The notes beneath the pieces are model-generated. The model was not told where the DNA came from. It searched no databases and saw only the letters and a program-made list of their open reading frames with translations. Source: Geobacillus zalihae NBRC 101842 (GTDB taxonomy: Bacteria; Bacillota; Bacilli; Bacillales; Anoxybacillaceae). Taken from it: a DNA stretch of 64,000 bases. A program made the position numbers and the translations under genes. Shown piece by piece: positions 8,790-19,979 of the stretch. The stretch lies in assembly GCF_001544135.1 (NCBI RefSeq), contig NZ_BCPV01000001.1, forward strand, positions 248,001 through 312,000. Direction: 5' to 3'. The number at the start of each line of letters is the position of its first letter. Position 1 is the first letter of the stretch.

Positions 8790-8856
8790 CGTTTCCACCT
8801 CGCTCCTTATTCAGGCACCCCGTCCTTTTACATCCATTGTACACGATCCGCGCCAA

Positions 8857-11493
8857 TTAGGAAACGGATTTCACCCATGTTTCGACATAACCGAGCGCTT
8901 CGCCGACCTTGCTTGGGTCCTTGCCGCCAGCTTGCGCCAAATCCGGGCGCCCGCCGCCGCCCCCACCGCAACGCGACGCTACTTCTTTCACCAGCTTGCC
9001 GGCATGGAATCCTTTTTTCACCAAATCGTCCGTTACTGCGGCAATCAGTTGCACTTTTCCGCCCTGGGCGGACGCCAACACGATGACCGCCGTGCCGAGC
9101 TTTTGTTTCAAATCATCAGCCATGGCCCGCAGTTGGTTCATGTCATTGGCCTGCACTTTTGCCGCCAACACCGGCACGCCGTTTACATCTTTCACTTGAC
9201 GGGTGAGGTGCTCAGCTTCCATATGGGCGAGGCGGGCAGCAAGCGATTCATTTTCGCGCTCGAGCTCTTTCAGCTCGGCAAACAGTCCGTCAAGACGCGC
9301 ATTCAATTCTTTCGGGCTTGTTTTCAGTTTTTGCGCCGCCTCTTGCAAAATAGCAAGCTGTTCGCTCATAAAGCGGTATGCCGCTTCCCCGGTCACCGCT
9401 TCAATCCGGCGCGTGCCGGCGCCGATGCCGGACTCGGAGACGATTTTAAACAACCCGATGGCTGATGTGTTGGGCACATGGCAGCCGCCGCACAGCTCGA
9501 GGCTGTAGTCGCCGACTTTGACGACGCGGACGATGTCGCCGTATTTTTCGCCAAACAGCGCCATCGCGCCCATCGCTTTCGCTTCCTCGAGCGGTTTATA
9601 AAAAATGTCAACCGGGAGGCTTTTCCAAATTTGTTCGTTGACGATGGCTTCGATGCGCTCGAGCTCCTCTGGCTTCACTTGCCCAAAATGGGTGAAGTCA
9701 AAACGAAGCCGGTCCGGGGCGACAAGCGACCCCGCTTGGTTGACATGGCGGCCGAGCACGTCTTTTAGCGCTTGATGGAGCAAATGGGTCGCCGTATGGT
9801 TTTTTACGATGCGCATCCGCTTTGCTTCATCGACGCGCGCCGTATAGCGGGATCCTTTTTTCACCGTTCCGCGTTCGACGATGATCGCATGAAGATGTTG
9901 GCCGTTCGGCGCTTTTTGCACATCTTTGACGACTGCTGTTCCTGTTTCGCTTTCAAACACGCCTTGGTCAGCGATTTGTCCGCCGCTTTCGGCGTAAAAT
10001 GGCGTCACATCGACGATGATTTGCGCCTCTTCGCCGGCTTTCACTTCCTCGACAAGCCGCCCGTCTTTGACGATGGCGATGACCGTCGATGCGGCAACAA
10101 GCTCATCGTAGCCGACAAACCGGCTTTCATCTTTAATGTCACCGAGCACTCCGCCTTGGACTTGCATCGAATCGACATCTTGCCGGGCCGCGCGCGCCCG
10201 TTCGCGTTGCCGCTCCATCTCGCGCTCAAATCCGGCATGGTCGACCGTCATGCCCGCTTCAGCGGCGTACTCTTCCGTCAGCTCGATCGGAAAGCCGTAC
10301 GTATCATACAGGCGGAACGCTTCCTCGCCCGGAATGACACGGCTTCCTTGCTCTTTCGCCTTTTCGGTCACCTCCGCCAATATGGCGAGCCCTTCATGGA
10401 GCGTTTCATGGAACCGTTCTTCTTCCGTCCGGATGACGCGGGCGATGAAATCGGCTTTTTCTTTCACCTCCGGATAGTAGTCGTGCATAATCTCGCCGAC
10501 GACCGGGACGAGTTCGTACATAAACGGACGTTCAATGCCGATATGTTTCGCATAGCGCACCGCGCGGCGGAGCAGGCGGCGCAGCACATAACCGCGGCCC
10601 TCATTTGACGGCAGCGCCCCGTCGCCGATCGCGAACGTCACGGCGCGAATATGGTCGGCGATCACCTTAAAGGCGACGTCTTTGTCCGGATCTTCGCCAT
10701 ACCGCTCGCCGGCGATCTGCTCGGTCGCGCGGATGATCGGCAGGAACAAGTCGGTTTCAAAGTTCGTCGGCACGTCTTGCAAAATCGAGCACATCCGCTC
10801 CAAGCCCATGCCGGTGTCGATGTTTTTCTTCGGCAGCGGCGTGTACGTGCCGTCCGGGTTATGGTTAAACTGCGAAAAGACAAGGTTCCATACTTCTAAA
10901 TAGCGGTCATTTTCCCCGCCTGGGTACAGCTCCGGATCGTTCGGGTCGTTGCCGAACGCTTCGCCGCGGTCGTAAAAGATTTCCGTGTTCGGACCGCTCG
11001 GGCCTTCGCCGATGTCCCAGAAGTTTCCTTCAAGGCGAATGATTCGCTCTTTTGGCAAGCCGATTTCGTTGCGCCAAATGTTGTACGCTTCCTCGTCTTC
11101 CGGATGGACAGTAACGGACAACCGTTCCGGATCAAAACCGATCCATTTGTCGCTCGTCAAAAACTCCCATGCCCAATGGATCGCTTCGCGCTTGAAGTAA
11201 TCGCCGATCGAAAAGTTGCCGAGCATTTCAAAAAACGTATGGTGGCGCGCCGTTTTCCCGACGTTTTCGATGTCGTTGGTGCGGATCGATTTTTGCGCGT
11301 TGCAAATGCGCGGGTTTTCCGGAACGATGCGCCCGTCAAAGTATTTTTTCAACGTCGCGACGCCGCTGTTGATCCACAACAGTGACGGGTCGTCGACCGG
11401 AATGAGCGATGCGCTCGGCTCAACCGCATGGCCTTTTTCTTGGAAAAACTCTAAAAACATGCGCCGCACTTGGGCGGATGTCAGCTTTTTCAT
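8857..11493 (-). CDS. alaS: Alanyl-tRNA synthetase
   Basis: AlaRS charges tRNA-Ala and edits mischarged Ser and Gly. The ATG at 11491-11493 with an AGGGGAGG site gives 878 residues, normal for the family. The class II catalytic core occupies roughly residues 1-250, followed by the tRNA-recognition region and the editing domain. The zinc-binding HxxxH (HTATHLLH) and the CxxxH (CGGCH) are both visible. A C-terminal DHHA1/C-Ala region carries the usual glycine run. Expression should be governed by the T-box leader directly upstream. Confidence 0.98.
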   Translation of the reverse strand: MKKLTSAQVRRMFLEFFQEKGHAVEPSASLIPVDDPSLLWINSGVATLKKYFDGRIVPENPRICNAQKSIRTNDIENVGKTARHHTFFEMLGNFSIGDYFKREAIHWAWEFLTSDKWIGFDPERLSVTVHPEDEEAYNIWRNEIGLPKERIIRLEGNFWDIGEGPSGPNTEIFYDRGEAFGNDPNDPELYPGGENDRYLEVWNLVFSQFNHNPDGTYTPLPKKNIDTGMGLERMCSILQDVPTNFETDLFLPIIRATEQIAGERYGEDPDKDVAFKVIADHIRAVTFAIGDGALPSNEGRGYVLRRLLRRAVRYAKHIGIERPFMYELVPVVGEIMHDYYPEVKEKADFIARVIRTEEERFHETLHEGLAILAEVTEKAKEQGSRVIPGEEAFRLYDTYGFPIELTEEYAAEAGMTVDHAGFEREMERQRERARAARQDVDSMQVQGGVLGDIKDESRFVGYDELVAASTVIAIVKDGRLVEEVKAGEEAQIIVDVTPFYAESGGQIADQGVFESETGTAVVKDVQKAPNGQHLHAIIVERGTVKKGSRYTARVDEAKRMRIVKNHTATHLLHQALKDVLGRHVNQAGSLVAPDRLRFDFTHFGQVKPEELERIEAIVNEQIWKSLPVDIFYKPLEEAKAMGAMALFGEKYGDIVRVVKVGDYSLELCGGCHVPNTSAIGLFKIVSESGIGAGTRRIEAVTGEAAYRFMSEQLAILQEAAQKLKTSPKELNARLDGLFAELKELERENESLAARLAHMEAEHLTRQVKDVNGVPVLAAKVQANDMNQLRAMADDLKQKLGTAVIVLASAQGGKVQLIAAVTDDLVKKGFHAGKLVKEVASRCGGGGGGRPDLAQAGGKDPSKVGEALGYVETWVKSVS

Positions 11494-11518
11494 GATGATC
11501 CTCCCCTTTCGCCTTTTA

Positions 11519-11780
11519 TATAAAAAAACTCCCATCCCCTGCAGGGACGAGAGTTATGCTCGCGGTACCACCCTGTTTATGGGCAAAAAACGCCCATCAC
11601 CTCTTTGGCCGTAACGCAGCCTTGCGTCAGGTTTTGCCTGCGCTCCGGATTAGCCTTCTGTTGCCCTTCATCTGGAATTTCTTTCAGCCGCGGAAATTCC
11701 TCTCTGTGCGCGAACTCGCGCGTTAAGATGGACTGCAACATACTCGATCCGTCATCGCGTTATGTATTCGCTTTTTTCAT
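11519..11780 (-). promoter_or_regulatory. T-box riboswitch leader of alaS
   Basis: The conserved T-box AGGGTGGTACCGCG is at 11561-11574 on the minus strand. The terminator hairpin follows (about 11528-11554, with a T-run at 11522-11528). The leader starts near 11780, downstream of a consensus promoter. A GCT alanine codon at 11686-11688, within CGGCTGAAAG, is a plausible specifier but was chosen by eye. Uncharged tRNA-Ala is expected to stabilise the antiterminator and allow alaS transcription. Motif and position make the class certain; the specifier is tentative. Confidence 0.93.
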
Positions 11781-11786
11781 TGAAAG

Positions 11787-11815
11787 ATTATAGACAAGCA
11801 GAGAGCATTTGTCAA
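11787..11815 (-). promoter_or_regulatory. Consensus sigma-A promoter of alaS
   Basis: TTGACA (11810-11815) and TATAAT (11787-11792) are separated by exactly 17 bases on the minus strand. The -35 hexamer contains the TGA stop codon of the upstream permease gene (11812-11814), so gene end and promoter overlap. Confidence 0.88.
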
Positions 11816-12879
11816 TGCGAAGCATAATGCTCTTTCCAATGGGCGATGGCCACTTTCAGCACCGCCGCCGTCGGAACGGCAAGAATGAGGCCGAGCACGC
11901 CGGCGAGTTCACCGCCGGCAAAGAGGGCGAGCATAATGGCAAGCGGATGCATATGCACGCTTTTGCCGACGATCAGCGGCGACAAAACGTTCCCTTCTAA
12001 AAACTGCAGGGTAAAAATGATGACAAGCACGATCACGACCATTTTCAGCGAGACGGTGGCAGCCAAAATGACCGCTGGAACGGCGCCGATCAGCGGGCCA
12101 AAATACGGGATGATGTTCGTCACGCCAATGACAAAGCCGAGCAACAGCGGATAATCCATGCCGGCAAGCCACAAGCCGAGCGCCGCCGCCAGACCGATCG
12201 CCGCACAGACGAACAGCTGGCCGCGAATGTAGCCGCCGAGCGATTCATCGACATCCTTCAAAAACGCCATCCCCGGCCCACGCCACCGCTTCGGTGTCAT
12301 GTACCAAACCGCTTTTTTCAACACATCGATGTCTTTTAACATATAGAAGACGATAAACGGAATGATCAACAGCGTCGCCGCCGAACCGATGAACGATTTG
12401 GCGGCATGAATCGCCATCGCGACGGCGGCCGCCGCTGCTTGCTCGATCTCGGCAAACATCCCCTCGATGCGTGTGTGCACCTCAAGCGGCCAATTCGACG
12501 TCTCGTCGTGGATGTGGCGCACCCATTGGCGGTATGTATTCATCAAAGACGGCAGCTGTTCATCCAGTTCACGCAACTGGGCGATGAATAGCGGCACGCC
12601 GCGGTACAAGCCGTAGCCGACCAAACCGAAAAACAACAAATAAATCAACAAAATGGCAAGGGCGCGCGGCATTCCTTTGCGATGGATGGATTCCACAAGC
12701 GGGTAGAGCAAATACGTAATAAACGACGCCAGCAAAAACGGCGTCAACACCGTTGCGATAAAATCGATGACCGGCCACCAAACGTCTTTCATCCGAACGA
12801 TCAAATAGATGATTGCCGTAATCAGCAGCCATTTTCCGATGCGAAAGAACGACAGCCATTGTTGCTCGCCCATCGCCAC
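11812..12879 (-). CDS. yrrI: AI-2E family permease YrrI
   Basis: A 355-residue polytopic membrane protein of the AI-2E (UPF0118/PerM) family. Several hydrophobic segments are clear, including a paired segment near the N-terminus and a cluster in the C-terminal half (with GFVIGVTNIIPYFGPLIGA, the family's best-conserved loop). A hydrophilic helical insert lies around residues 110-160. Family members have been linked to autoinducer-2 export and to Na+/H+ antiport, so the substrate is unknown. ATG with AGGTGTGG upstream. Corresponds to B. subtilis yrrI, beside alaS. Confidence 0.9.
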   Translation of the reverse strand: MAMGEQQWLSFFRIGKWLLITAIIYLIVRMKDVWWPVIDFIATVLTPFLLASFITYLLYPLVESIHRKGMPRALAILLIYLLFFGLVGYGLYRGVPLFIAQLRELDEQLPSLMNTYRQWVRHIHDETSNWPLEVHTRIEGMFAEIEQAAAAAVAMAIHAAKSFIGSAATLLIIPFIVFYMLKDIDVLKKAVWYMTPKRWRGPGMAFLKDVDESLGGYIRGQLFVCAAIGLAAALGLWLAGMDYPLLLGFVIGVTNIIPYFGPLIGAVPAVILAATVSLKMVVIVLVIIFTLQFLEGNVLSPLIVGKSVHMHPLAIMLALFAGGELAGVLGLILAVPTAAVLKVAIAHWKEHYASH

Positions 12880-12954
12880 ACCTCCTACCGTTTAGTGTAG
12901 GAGATGCGGCGAGAAATATGCCTTCACCGCTTTTAGCACTATTTGACAGCCACA

Positions 12955-12992
12955 AGGCGCCGCCCCCGCGCAAAGGCGAGGGCGGCAGCGCC
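12955..12992 (-). terminator. GC-rich hairpin after the DUF3918 gene
   Basis: On the minus strand GCCGCCC pairs with GGGCGGC across a 12-14-base loop, starting directly behind the stop codon of the small gene. Only TTGT follows, so termination may be inefficient. Confidence 0.4.
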
Positions 12993-12993
12993 G

Positions 12994-13128
12994 TCAGCGG
13001 ATCGCTTGCATCAAGCGGCGGCGCATCCTCCGCATCGTGCGACCGTTCATCCAATCGTTTCGTTGGGCGAGCTGATAAGCGGCGACGCCTAATCCGACTG
13101 CTAACAGCGACGTCATCATCCGGTTCAT
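12994..13128 (-). CDS. Small DUF3918-type protein (YrzQ-like)
   Basis: A 44-residue protein starting MNRMMTSLLAVG. It has a short hydrophobic N-terminal half with a glycine-rich segment (VGLGVAAY) and a strongly basic C-terminus (RRMRRRLMQ). The start is supported by an AGGGGGG site 7 bases upstream. Size, the MNR.MTSLLA opening and position between yrrI and yrzR fit the DUF3918/YrzQ family of Bacillus. Function is unknown; it may sit at the membrane. Confidence 0.75.
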   Translation of the reverse strand: MNRMMTSLLAVGLGVAAYQLAQRNDWMNGRTMRRMRRRLMQAIR

Positions 13129-13139
13129 GCGTGTCCCCC

Positions 13140-13331
13140 CTAAAATTGGATCGTGCGTTCGTGGTCGTCAAACAAGTCGTCAAGGGAACTCAACGTTCCG
13201 TCTTCTTCCACTTGATGGGCGTGGATCATCCCTTTCGAGACGGACAGCTCAATAAAGCAATCCCAGCAGTAGTACTGGTTGACGCCGATTTTCCCTAAAT
13301 TTTTTCGTTTGCAATTCGGGCAAATGAGCAT
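13140..13331 (-). CDS. yrzR: Small zinc-ribbon protein (YrzR-like)
   Basis: A 63-residue protein with two CxxC pairs, C4-C7 and C22-C25, arranged as a one-knuckle zinc ribbon, followed by an acidic C-terminus (SSLDDLFDDHER). Its position between the DUF3918 gene and yrrD matches B. subtilis yrzR. Zinc binding is inferred from spacing; the partner is unknown. Confidence 0.78.
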   Translation of the reverse strand: MLICPNCKRKNLGKIGVNQYYCWDCFIELSVSKGMIHAHQVEEDGTLSSLDDLFDDHERTIQF

Positions 13332-13346
13332 GGACAGCCACTCTCC

Positions 13347-13820
13347 TTACATCGTTGTTTCCACGGTGACCACGCCTTCTCTGGCGGTGAACGGAGCGAG
13401 CTCCATTCGTTTCTTTCCTTCGGTCAAATCGGAAAAAAATCCCTCGCTGATCTCGTATCCGTCAATTTTGCCCAATTGCCCGTCAAAATATACGTCATCC
13501 AACAGTCCGATCGTTGTTCCGTCCGCGGCGACAACCATGCTGCCGGCGAGGCCGCGTTCGCCGTAAAGAGAGTGGCCGCTGTCAGGAGAAGGAAACGGCT
13601 GGAAGCTATCTGCATCACAGATGATGACTCGGTCGTTTTCGAACGACTGCACGGCTGAAAGCGGCAAATAGCGGCGGCGGCCGAACAAACCGTCCTGTTC
13701 CGCGACAAGCCCTTTGACCGCGCCGTGGCTGGTAAACCAAATGTCAGCGATCGTTCCGACCATTTTTCCCGTCGTTTGTTCATAAATGGGAAGGCCCTTG
13801 ATGTCGGAAAACGTCCGCAT
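13347..13820 (-). CDS. yrrD: PRC-barrel protein YrrD
   Basis: A 157-residue protein with two PRC-barrel-like halves (about 1-75, starting MRTFSDIKGLPIYE, and about 80-157, with GTTIGLLDDVYFDGQLGKI). PRC barrels in small bacterial proteins often mediate protein contacts near the membrane or ribosome; the exact role of YrrD is not known. The ATG at 13818-13820 has a GGTGGGAG site; the frame is open upstream but runs into recD2. It lies 25 bases after recD2. Confidence 0.85.
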   Translation of the reverse strand: MRTFSDIKGLPIYEQTTGKMVGTIADIWFTSHGAVKGLVAEQDGLFGRRRYLPLSAVQSFENDRVIICDADSFQPFPSPDSGHSLYGERGLAGSMVVAADGTTIGLLDDVYFDGQLGKIDGYEISEGFFSDLTEGKKRMELAPFTAREGVVTVETTM

Positions 13821-13845
13821 CGTTCTCCCACCTTTCCAGCCACCT

Positions 13846-16206
13846 TTAGCTTGGCTCATCGCCCATAAAGTCATACGGCGTAACGTTTTCCATCCCCATG
13901 TTCGCCTCTTCAAACGGCAGTTCGACCTCGACAAACGGAGCCGCCGCCCCCGCCAGCTTCTCAGCGAGCGCCGTCTGGCGCGCTCCGTCGCTTTGTTTTG
14001 CGACGCCGAATCGAAACGCTTCCTCTTCCCCGCATAAAACGAGAAACTGCTTGCTTCTTGTCACCGCAGTATACAACAAATTCCGTTTCAACATCCGGTA
14101 ATAGCTTTTGACGACGGGCAAAATGACGATTGGAAACTCGCTTCCTTGCGCCTTATGAACCGAACAGCAGTACGCATGGGTGATTTGTCCTAAATCTTGC
14201 CGTGTGTACGTCACTTCAATGCCATCAAACGAGACGACGAGCAAGTCTTGCTTTTCGATATTTTCTTTGGCGTAAAAAATGGCAACGATTTCGCCGATGT
14301 CGCCGTTAAACACATTGTCTTCCGGTTGATTGACGAGCTGCAGCACCTTATCGCCGACGCGGTAGACGACCTCACCGACCGACAGCTCCCGCTTCCCCTC
14401 AGCCGGCGGGTTGAACAGCTCTTGAAGCGCTTTGTTCAATTGGTCAATGCCCGCTGGACCACGGTACATCGGGGCGAGCACTTGAATATCTTTGACGGAA
14501 AACCCTTTTTTGCGCGCGTTGTCCGCGATTTGCCGCACGACATCGACGACCTGGCCCGCACGGCAGCGGATGAAGGAACGGTCTGCCTTCGGAGCGGTCA
14601 AATCGTCCGGCACGACGCCGCGCTTCATCTTATGGGCAAGCTCGATGATCGATGATCCTTCCGCCTGGCGATACACCTCGGTCAACCGAGCGAACGGAAT
14701 GACGCCTGAAGAGAGCAAGTCTTTCAGCACTTGCCCTGGCCCGACGGATGGCAATTGATCCTCATCGCCGACGAAAATGACTTGCATGCCGTTTGGCACG
14801 GCTTTTAACAGCTGGTTGGCGAGCCACGTGTCGACCATCGACATCTCATCGATGACAAGCAGCTTGCCGGAAATCGGTTCGTTCTCGTCGCGGCTGAACC
14901 CTTCCGCCCCATTCCAGCCGAGCAAGCGGTGGATCGTCGCCGCCGGCAGCCCGGTCGCCTCGCTCATCCGCTTCGCCGCTCGGCCGGTCGGTGCGGCCAG
15001 CAGCACCGGAAACGGCTCGCCTTGTTTGTAGTCAGCCGGGTCAAGAGACAGGCCGTTTAGGGCGGCAAACAGCTCGACGATGCCTTTGATGACCGTCGTT
15101 TTCCCCGTTCCCGGACCGCCGGTCAAAATAAACAGCGGCGAAGAAAGCGCTTGTTGGATCGCTTCCCTTTGCTGGGGGGCATATTGCATGCCAAGCCGTT
15201 CCTCAAGCGCCCCAAGCGCCAGCAAAAACTCCGACTCGGCAAACGCCGACGGCGGCGTCTGCCCGAGCAGCCGCTTAATGTTGGAGACGATCCCTTTCTC
15301 GGCGAAGTAAAGGGAAGGGAGATAATAACGCCCTTGCTCGGCGATCAGCTTCCCTTCCTCGCTTAACATCAGAAGCGTTTGGCTGATCGCTCGTCCATCC
15401 ACCGCACCGCTCAGCCTTCCGTCAAGCAGCTCCCCGATGCGCTCCATCAGCTCTTCCTCGCGCAAATAAACGTGCCCTTCCTGCAAGCACGCCTGTTCAA
15501 GAACAAACAACGAGGCGGCGCGCAGCCGGGCCGGATGGCTGCCGGAAATGCCGAGCTGGCGCCCGATTTCATCAGCGCGGCCAAAGCCGATCCCTTCGAT
15601 ATCCTCAACGAGCTGGTACGGGTTCTCGTGGATGATGTCAATCGCTTCTTCGCCATACGCTTGGTAAATTTTCATGGCCAGCTGCGGGCCAAAACCGAGC
15701 TGGGCGAGGGCGATCATCGTTTGCTCAAGCCCTTCGTGGGCGCGAAGCGCATCGTACAGCTGCTTCGCCTTTTTTTTCGTCAGCTTCGGCACACGCTCTA
15801 GCGCCTTGGGGTCGCGCAAAATCGCGGCGATCGCGTTTTCGCCGAGCGTCTCGACAATCGCCGCAGCCGTTTTTTTGCCGATTCCTTTAAACAAACCGCT
15901 CGATAAATAATGAATGACTCCTTCTTTCGTGTTCGGAAGCTGTTTGCGGAACTGACTAGCCGCATATTGGCGGCCAAAACGCGGATGTTGGCGGAATTGT
16001 CCGTAAAAGATGTAGACGTCCCCTTCGTTTAAACGCGGAAAATAGCCGGTGACGACGACTTCCTCCTCAACGGGCGCTTCATTCGTTTCCTCAACACGCA
16101 CGCGGACGACCGTGTACAATGTTTCCTCGTTATGAAAAATGACCGCCAAGCACAATCCTTTAATGAACGTGCGTCCGTCAAGGGCGAGGATTTGTTGCTC
16201 TTGCAA
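13846..16206 (-). CDS. recD2: ATP-dependent helicase RecD2 (YrrC)
   Basis: RecD2 is a 5'-3' superfamily 1B helicase acting in repair and fork protection without RecBC. The N-terminal region (about 1-330) carries the OB-like and tandem helix-hairpin-helix segments typical of RecD2 (for example EGIGFGRADEIG). The motor follows, with Walker A GGPGTGKTT, Walker B LLVIDEMSM and the C-terminal UvrD-like block HAYCCSVHKAQGSEFP. I prefer a TTG start at 16204-16206 with an AGGGGG site (786 residues); an ATG at 16234-16236 would overlap the upstream TPR gene by 11 bases and has no ribosome site. Confidence 0.94.
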   Translation of the reverse strand: MQEQQILALDGRTFIKGLCLAVIFHNEETLYTVVRVRVEETNEAPVEEEVVVTGYFPRLNEGDVYIFYGQFRQHPRFGRQYAASQFRKQLPNTKEGVIHYLSSGLFKGIGKKTAAAIVETLGENAIAAILRDPKALERVPKLTKKKAKQLYDALRAHEGLEQTMIALAQLGFGPQLAMKIYQAYGEEAIDIIHENPYQLVEDIEGIGFGRADEIGRQLGISGSHPARLRAASLFVLEQACLQEGHVYLREEELMERIGELLDGRLSGAVDGRAISQTLLMLSEEGKLIAEQGRYYLPSLYFAEKGIVSNIKRLLGQTPPSAFAESEFLLALGALEERLGMQYAPQQREAIQQALSSPLFILTGGPGTGKTTVIKGIVELFAALNGLSLDPADYKQGEPFPVLLAAPTGRAAKRMSEATGLPAATIHRLLGWNGAEGFSRDENEPISGKLLVIDEMSMVDTWLANQLLKAVPNGMQVIFVGDEDQLPSVGPGQVLKDLLSSGVIPFARLTEVYRQAEGSSIIELAHKMKRGVVPDDLTAPKADRSFIRCRAGQVVDVVRQIADNARKKGFSVKDIQVLAPMYRGPAGIDQLNKALQELFNPPAEGKRELSVGEVVYRVGDKVLQLVNQPEDNVFNGDIGEIVAIFYAKENIEKQDLLVVSFDGIEVTYTRQDLGQITHAYCCSVHKAQGSEFPIVILPVVKSYYRMLKRNLLYTAVTRSKQFLVLCGEEEAFRFGVAKQSDGARQTALAEKLAGAAAPFVEVELPFEEANMGMENVTPYDFMGDEPS

Positions 16207-16225
16207 CAGCCATCCCCCTGCCTTT

Positions 16226-16888
16226 TTACGGCGCAAGCCGCTTTTCCATCAGTTTCTTTCCGTATCCGGCAAGCACGTGATCGGGCTTGGCTTCCAAGGC
16301 AGCGGCAAACATATGGCGGGCGGCATCGAGCTCATCTTTGTACGCATAAATGACGCCTAAATTGTAGTACGCATCAGCGTGGCGCGGATCGAGTTCCAAC
16401 GTTTTTTCGAAATAACGCTTCGCCTCATCGACATAATCGAGCGTGGCGAGGCAAAGGCCAAGCTGAAACAGCGCTTCGGCATCCGTCTCGTTCAGCTCAG
16501 CCGCGCGCTGCAAATACGGCAGCGCCAGCCGCGGCATCTCGAGCCGCCATAAGGACATGCCGAGCATAAAATGCGTATCGGCATCGTCAAGACCAAGCCC
16601 AAGCGCGCGCTCAAACATATCTTTCGCTTTCGCGAACTGCTCACGCTTATAATGCACTGTACCCATGCCGTAATACGCGGCCGCCGCCTTCTTGTCAATT
16701 TTCAGCGCCTGTCGGAAACAGTCAAGCGCCTTCTCTTCTTCACCGGCAGCAACGAGAACCGTGCCGATGTTAATGTACCCGGCCGGATCGTCCGGATGCT
16801 GTTCGACCGCAGCGGAAAAACAGCGGATGGCTTCCTCATACTTCCCCTCGCGCATATACGCCAAGCCTTGTTCGTTGAAATTGGCCAT
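16226..16888 (-). CDS. yrrB: TPR-repeat protein YrrB
   Basis: A 220-residue protein made almost entirely of tetratricopeptide repeats, about six tandem 34-residue units with recognisable G-Y-A-P spacing (for example YINIGTVLVAAGEEEKALDCF). The final helix is basic. TPR arrays bind partner proteins; no catalytic domain is present. ATG at 16886-16888 behind GGGGGG. It lies between mnmA and recD2, the same place as B. subtilis yrrB, an arrangement that has prompted suggestions of a role near tRNA thiolation but gives no proof. Confidence 0.9.
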   Translation of the reverse strand: MANFNEQGLAYMREGKYEEAIRCFSAAVEQHPDDPAGYINIGTVLVAAGEEEKALDCFRQALKIDKKAAAAYYGMGTVHYKREQFAKAKDMFERALGLGLDDADTHFMLGMSLWRLEMPRLALPYLQRAAELNETDAEALFQLGLCLATLDYVDEAKRYFEKTLELDPRHADAYYNLGVIYAYKDELDAARHMFAAALEAKPDHVLAGYGKKLMEKRLAP

Positions 16889-16976
16889 CGCCCATCCCCC
16901 CTGATTCAACGTGATTTTCAAGCAACGGCCCCCAGCCTAATAGCCTGATTGAAGATCGTGCGCACCGGCACATCCG

Positions 16977-19249
<2,273 letters not shown>

Positions 19250-19277
19250 CGGCCATTCTCCTTTCCTTTCTGTATGC

Positions 19278-19694
19278 TTAAATATAAAACATATATGCCC
19301 CTTCATCCCCGTCGCTATACTTCGCCAAATCTTCGAGCGTTGTGCTGTCGAGCACTTCCTCGACCGCATCGCGGATGCGAATCCATAGCTCGCGCTTCGC
19401 CGGCTCTTCCTCCTCGAGCTCCTCGACCGGGGCCAGCGGCCCCTCCAACACGCGCAAAATGTCGCCGGCGGTGATTTTCGCCGGATGTTCAGCAAGCACA
19501 TAGCCGCCATACGCTCCGCGAATGCTTTTGACGAGCCCGGCGTTGCGCAGCGGCGTGACGAGCTGCTCTAAATAATGTTCGGATAAATTGTTCGCCTTGG
19601 CGATCGAACGAAGCGAGATCGGACGATCGCCATATTTTTTGGCCAATTCAATCATAATCGTCAAGCCATATCGGCCTTTCGTCGAAATCTTCAT
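19278..19694 (-). CDS. cymR: Rrf2-family cysteine metabolism repressor CymR
   Basis: CymR represses cysteine uptake and synthesis genes in B. subtilis, working with CysK as co-regulator. The 138-residue protein has the Rrf2 winged helix (MKISTKGRYGLTIMIELA; recognition region LRSIAKANNLSEHYLEQL). It lacks the cysteine triplet of IscR-type Fe-S sensors, which agrees with CymR. ATG with GGAGGG. It precedes yrvO by 28 bases, probably in one operon. Confidence 0.93.
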   Translation of the reverse strand: MKISTKGRYGLTIMIELAKKYGDRPISLRSIAKANNLSEHYLEQLVTPLRNAGLVKSIRGAYGGYVLAEHPAKITAGDILRVLEGPLAPVEELEEEEPAKRELWIRIRDAVEEVLDSTTLEDLAKYSDGDEGAYMFYI

Positions 19695-19705
19695 TCATAT
19701 CCCTC

Positions 19706-19939
19706 CTAACGGCTTAACCCTTGCATCCGAGTGCCGGCGGCCGGTCCAAGCAGGCGGCTTGCGACCTTTTGGCATTGCGGCAGCGCCAAGCCGGCAATCG
19801 AACCGATCGTCACACAAAAAAGGAACGTGCCAAACGACACCGGGCCGCCGAGCAACCAGCCGGCCAACAGCACGAACGCTTCGATCCCGATGCGAAGGTA
19901 CGCCACGTTCCATCCGGTCAGCTCGGTCAAAGCGAGCAT
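19706..19939 (-). pseudogene. Fragment of a YitT/YczE-like membrane protein
   Basis: This 77-residue frame encodes two hydrophobic segments joined by GWLLGGPVSFGTFLFC. That pattern resembles the C-terminal part of YitT/YczE-type integral membrane proteins (GG..G.GT motif). Family members are about 200 or more residues long, and no matching N-terminal part is found upstream; only 40 bases separate it from the rarA stop. A weak TATAAT-like sequence precedes it, but there is no clear ribosome site. The best reading is a 5'-deleted remnant, though a short membrane protein cannot be excluded. Confidence 0.5.
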
Positions 19940-19979
19940 GAAACGCCTGTGTTATTATATCATAAAAATCCCTTTCCCT

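Noticed and set aside
12569-13183. 204-codon open frame on the minus strand spanning yrrI and the DUF3918 gene
   Set aside because: It covers parts of two better-supported genes in another frame and crosses the GC-rich hairpin; low-complexity Arg/Ala content.
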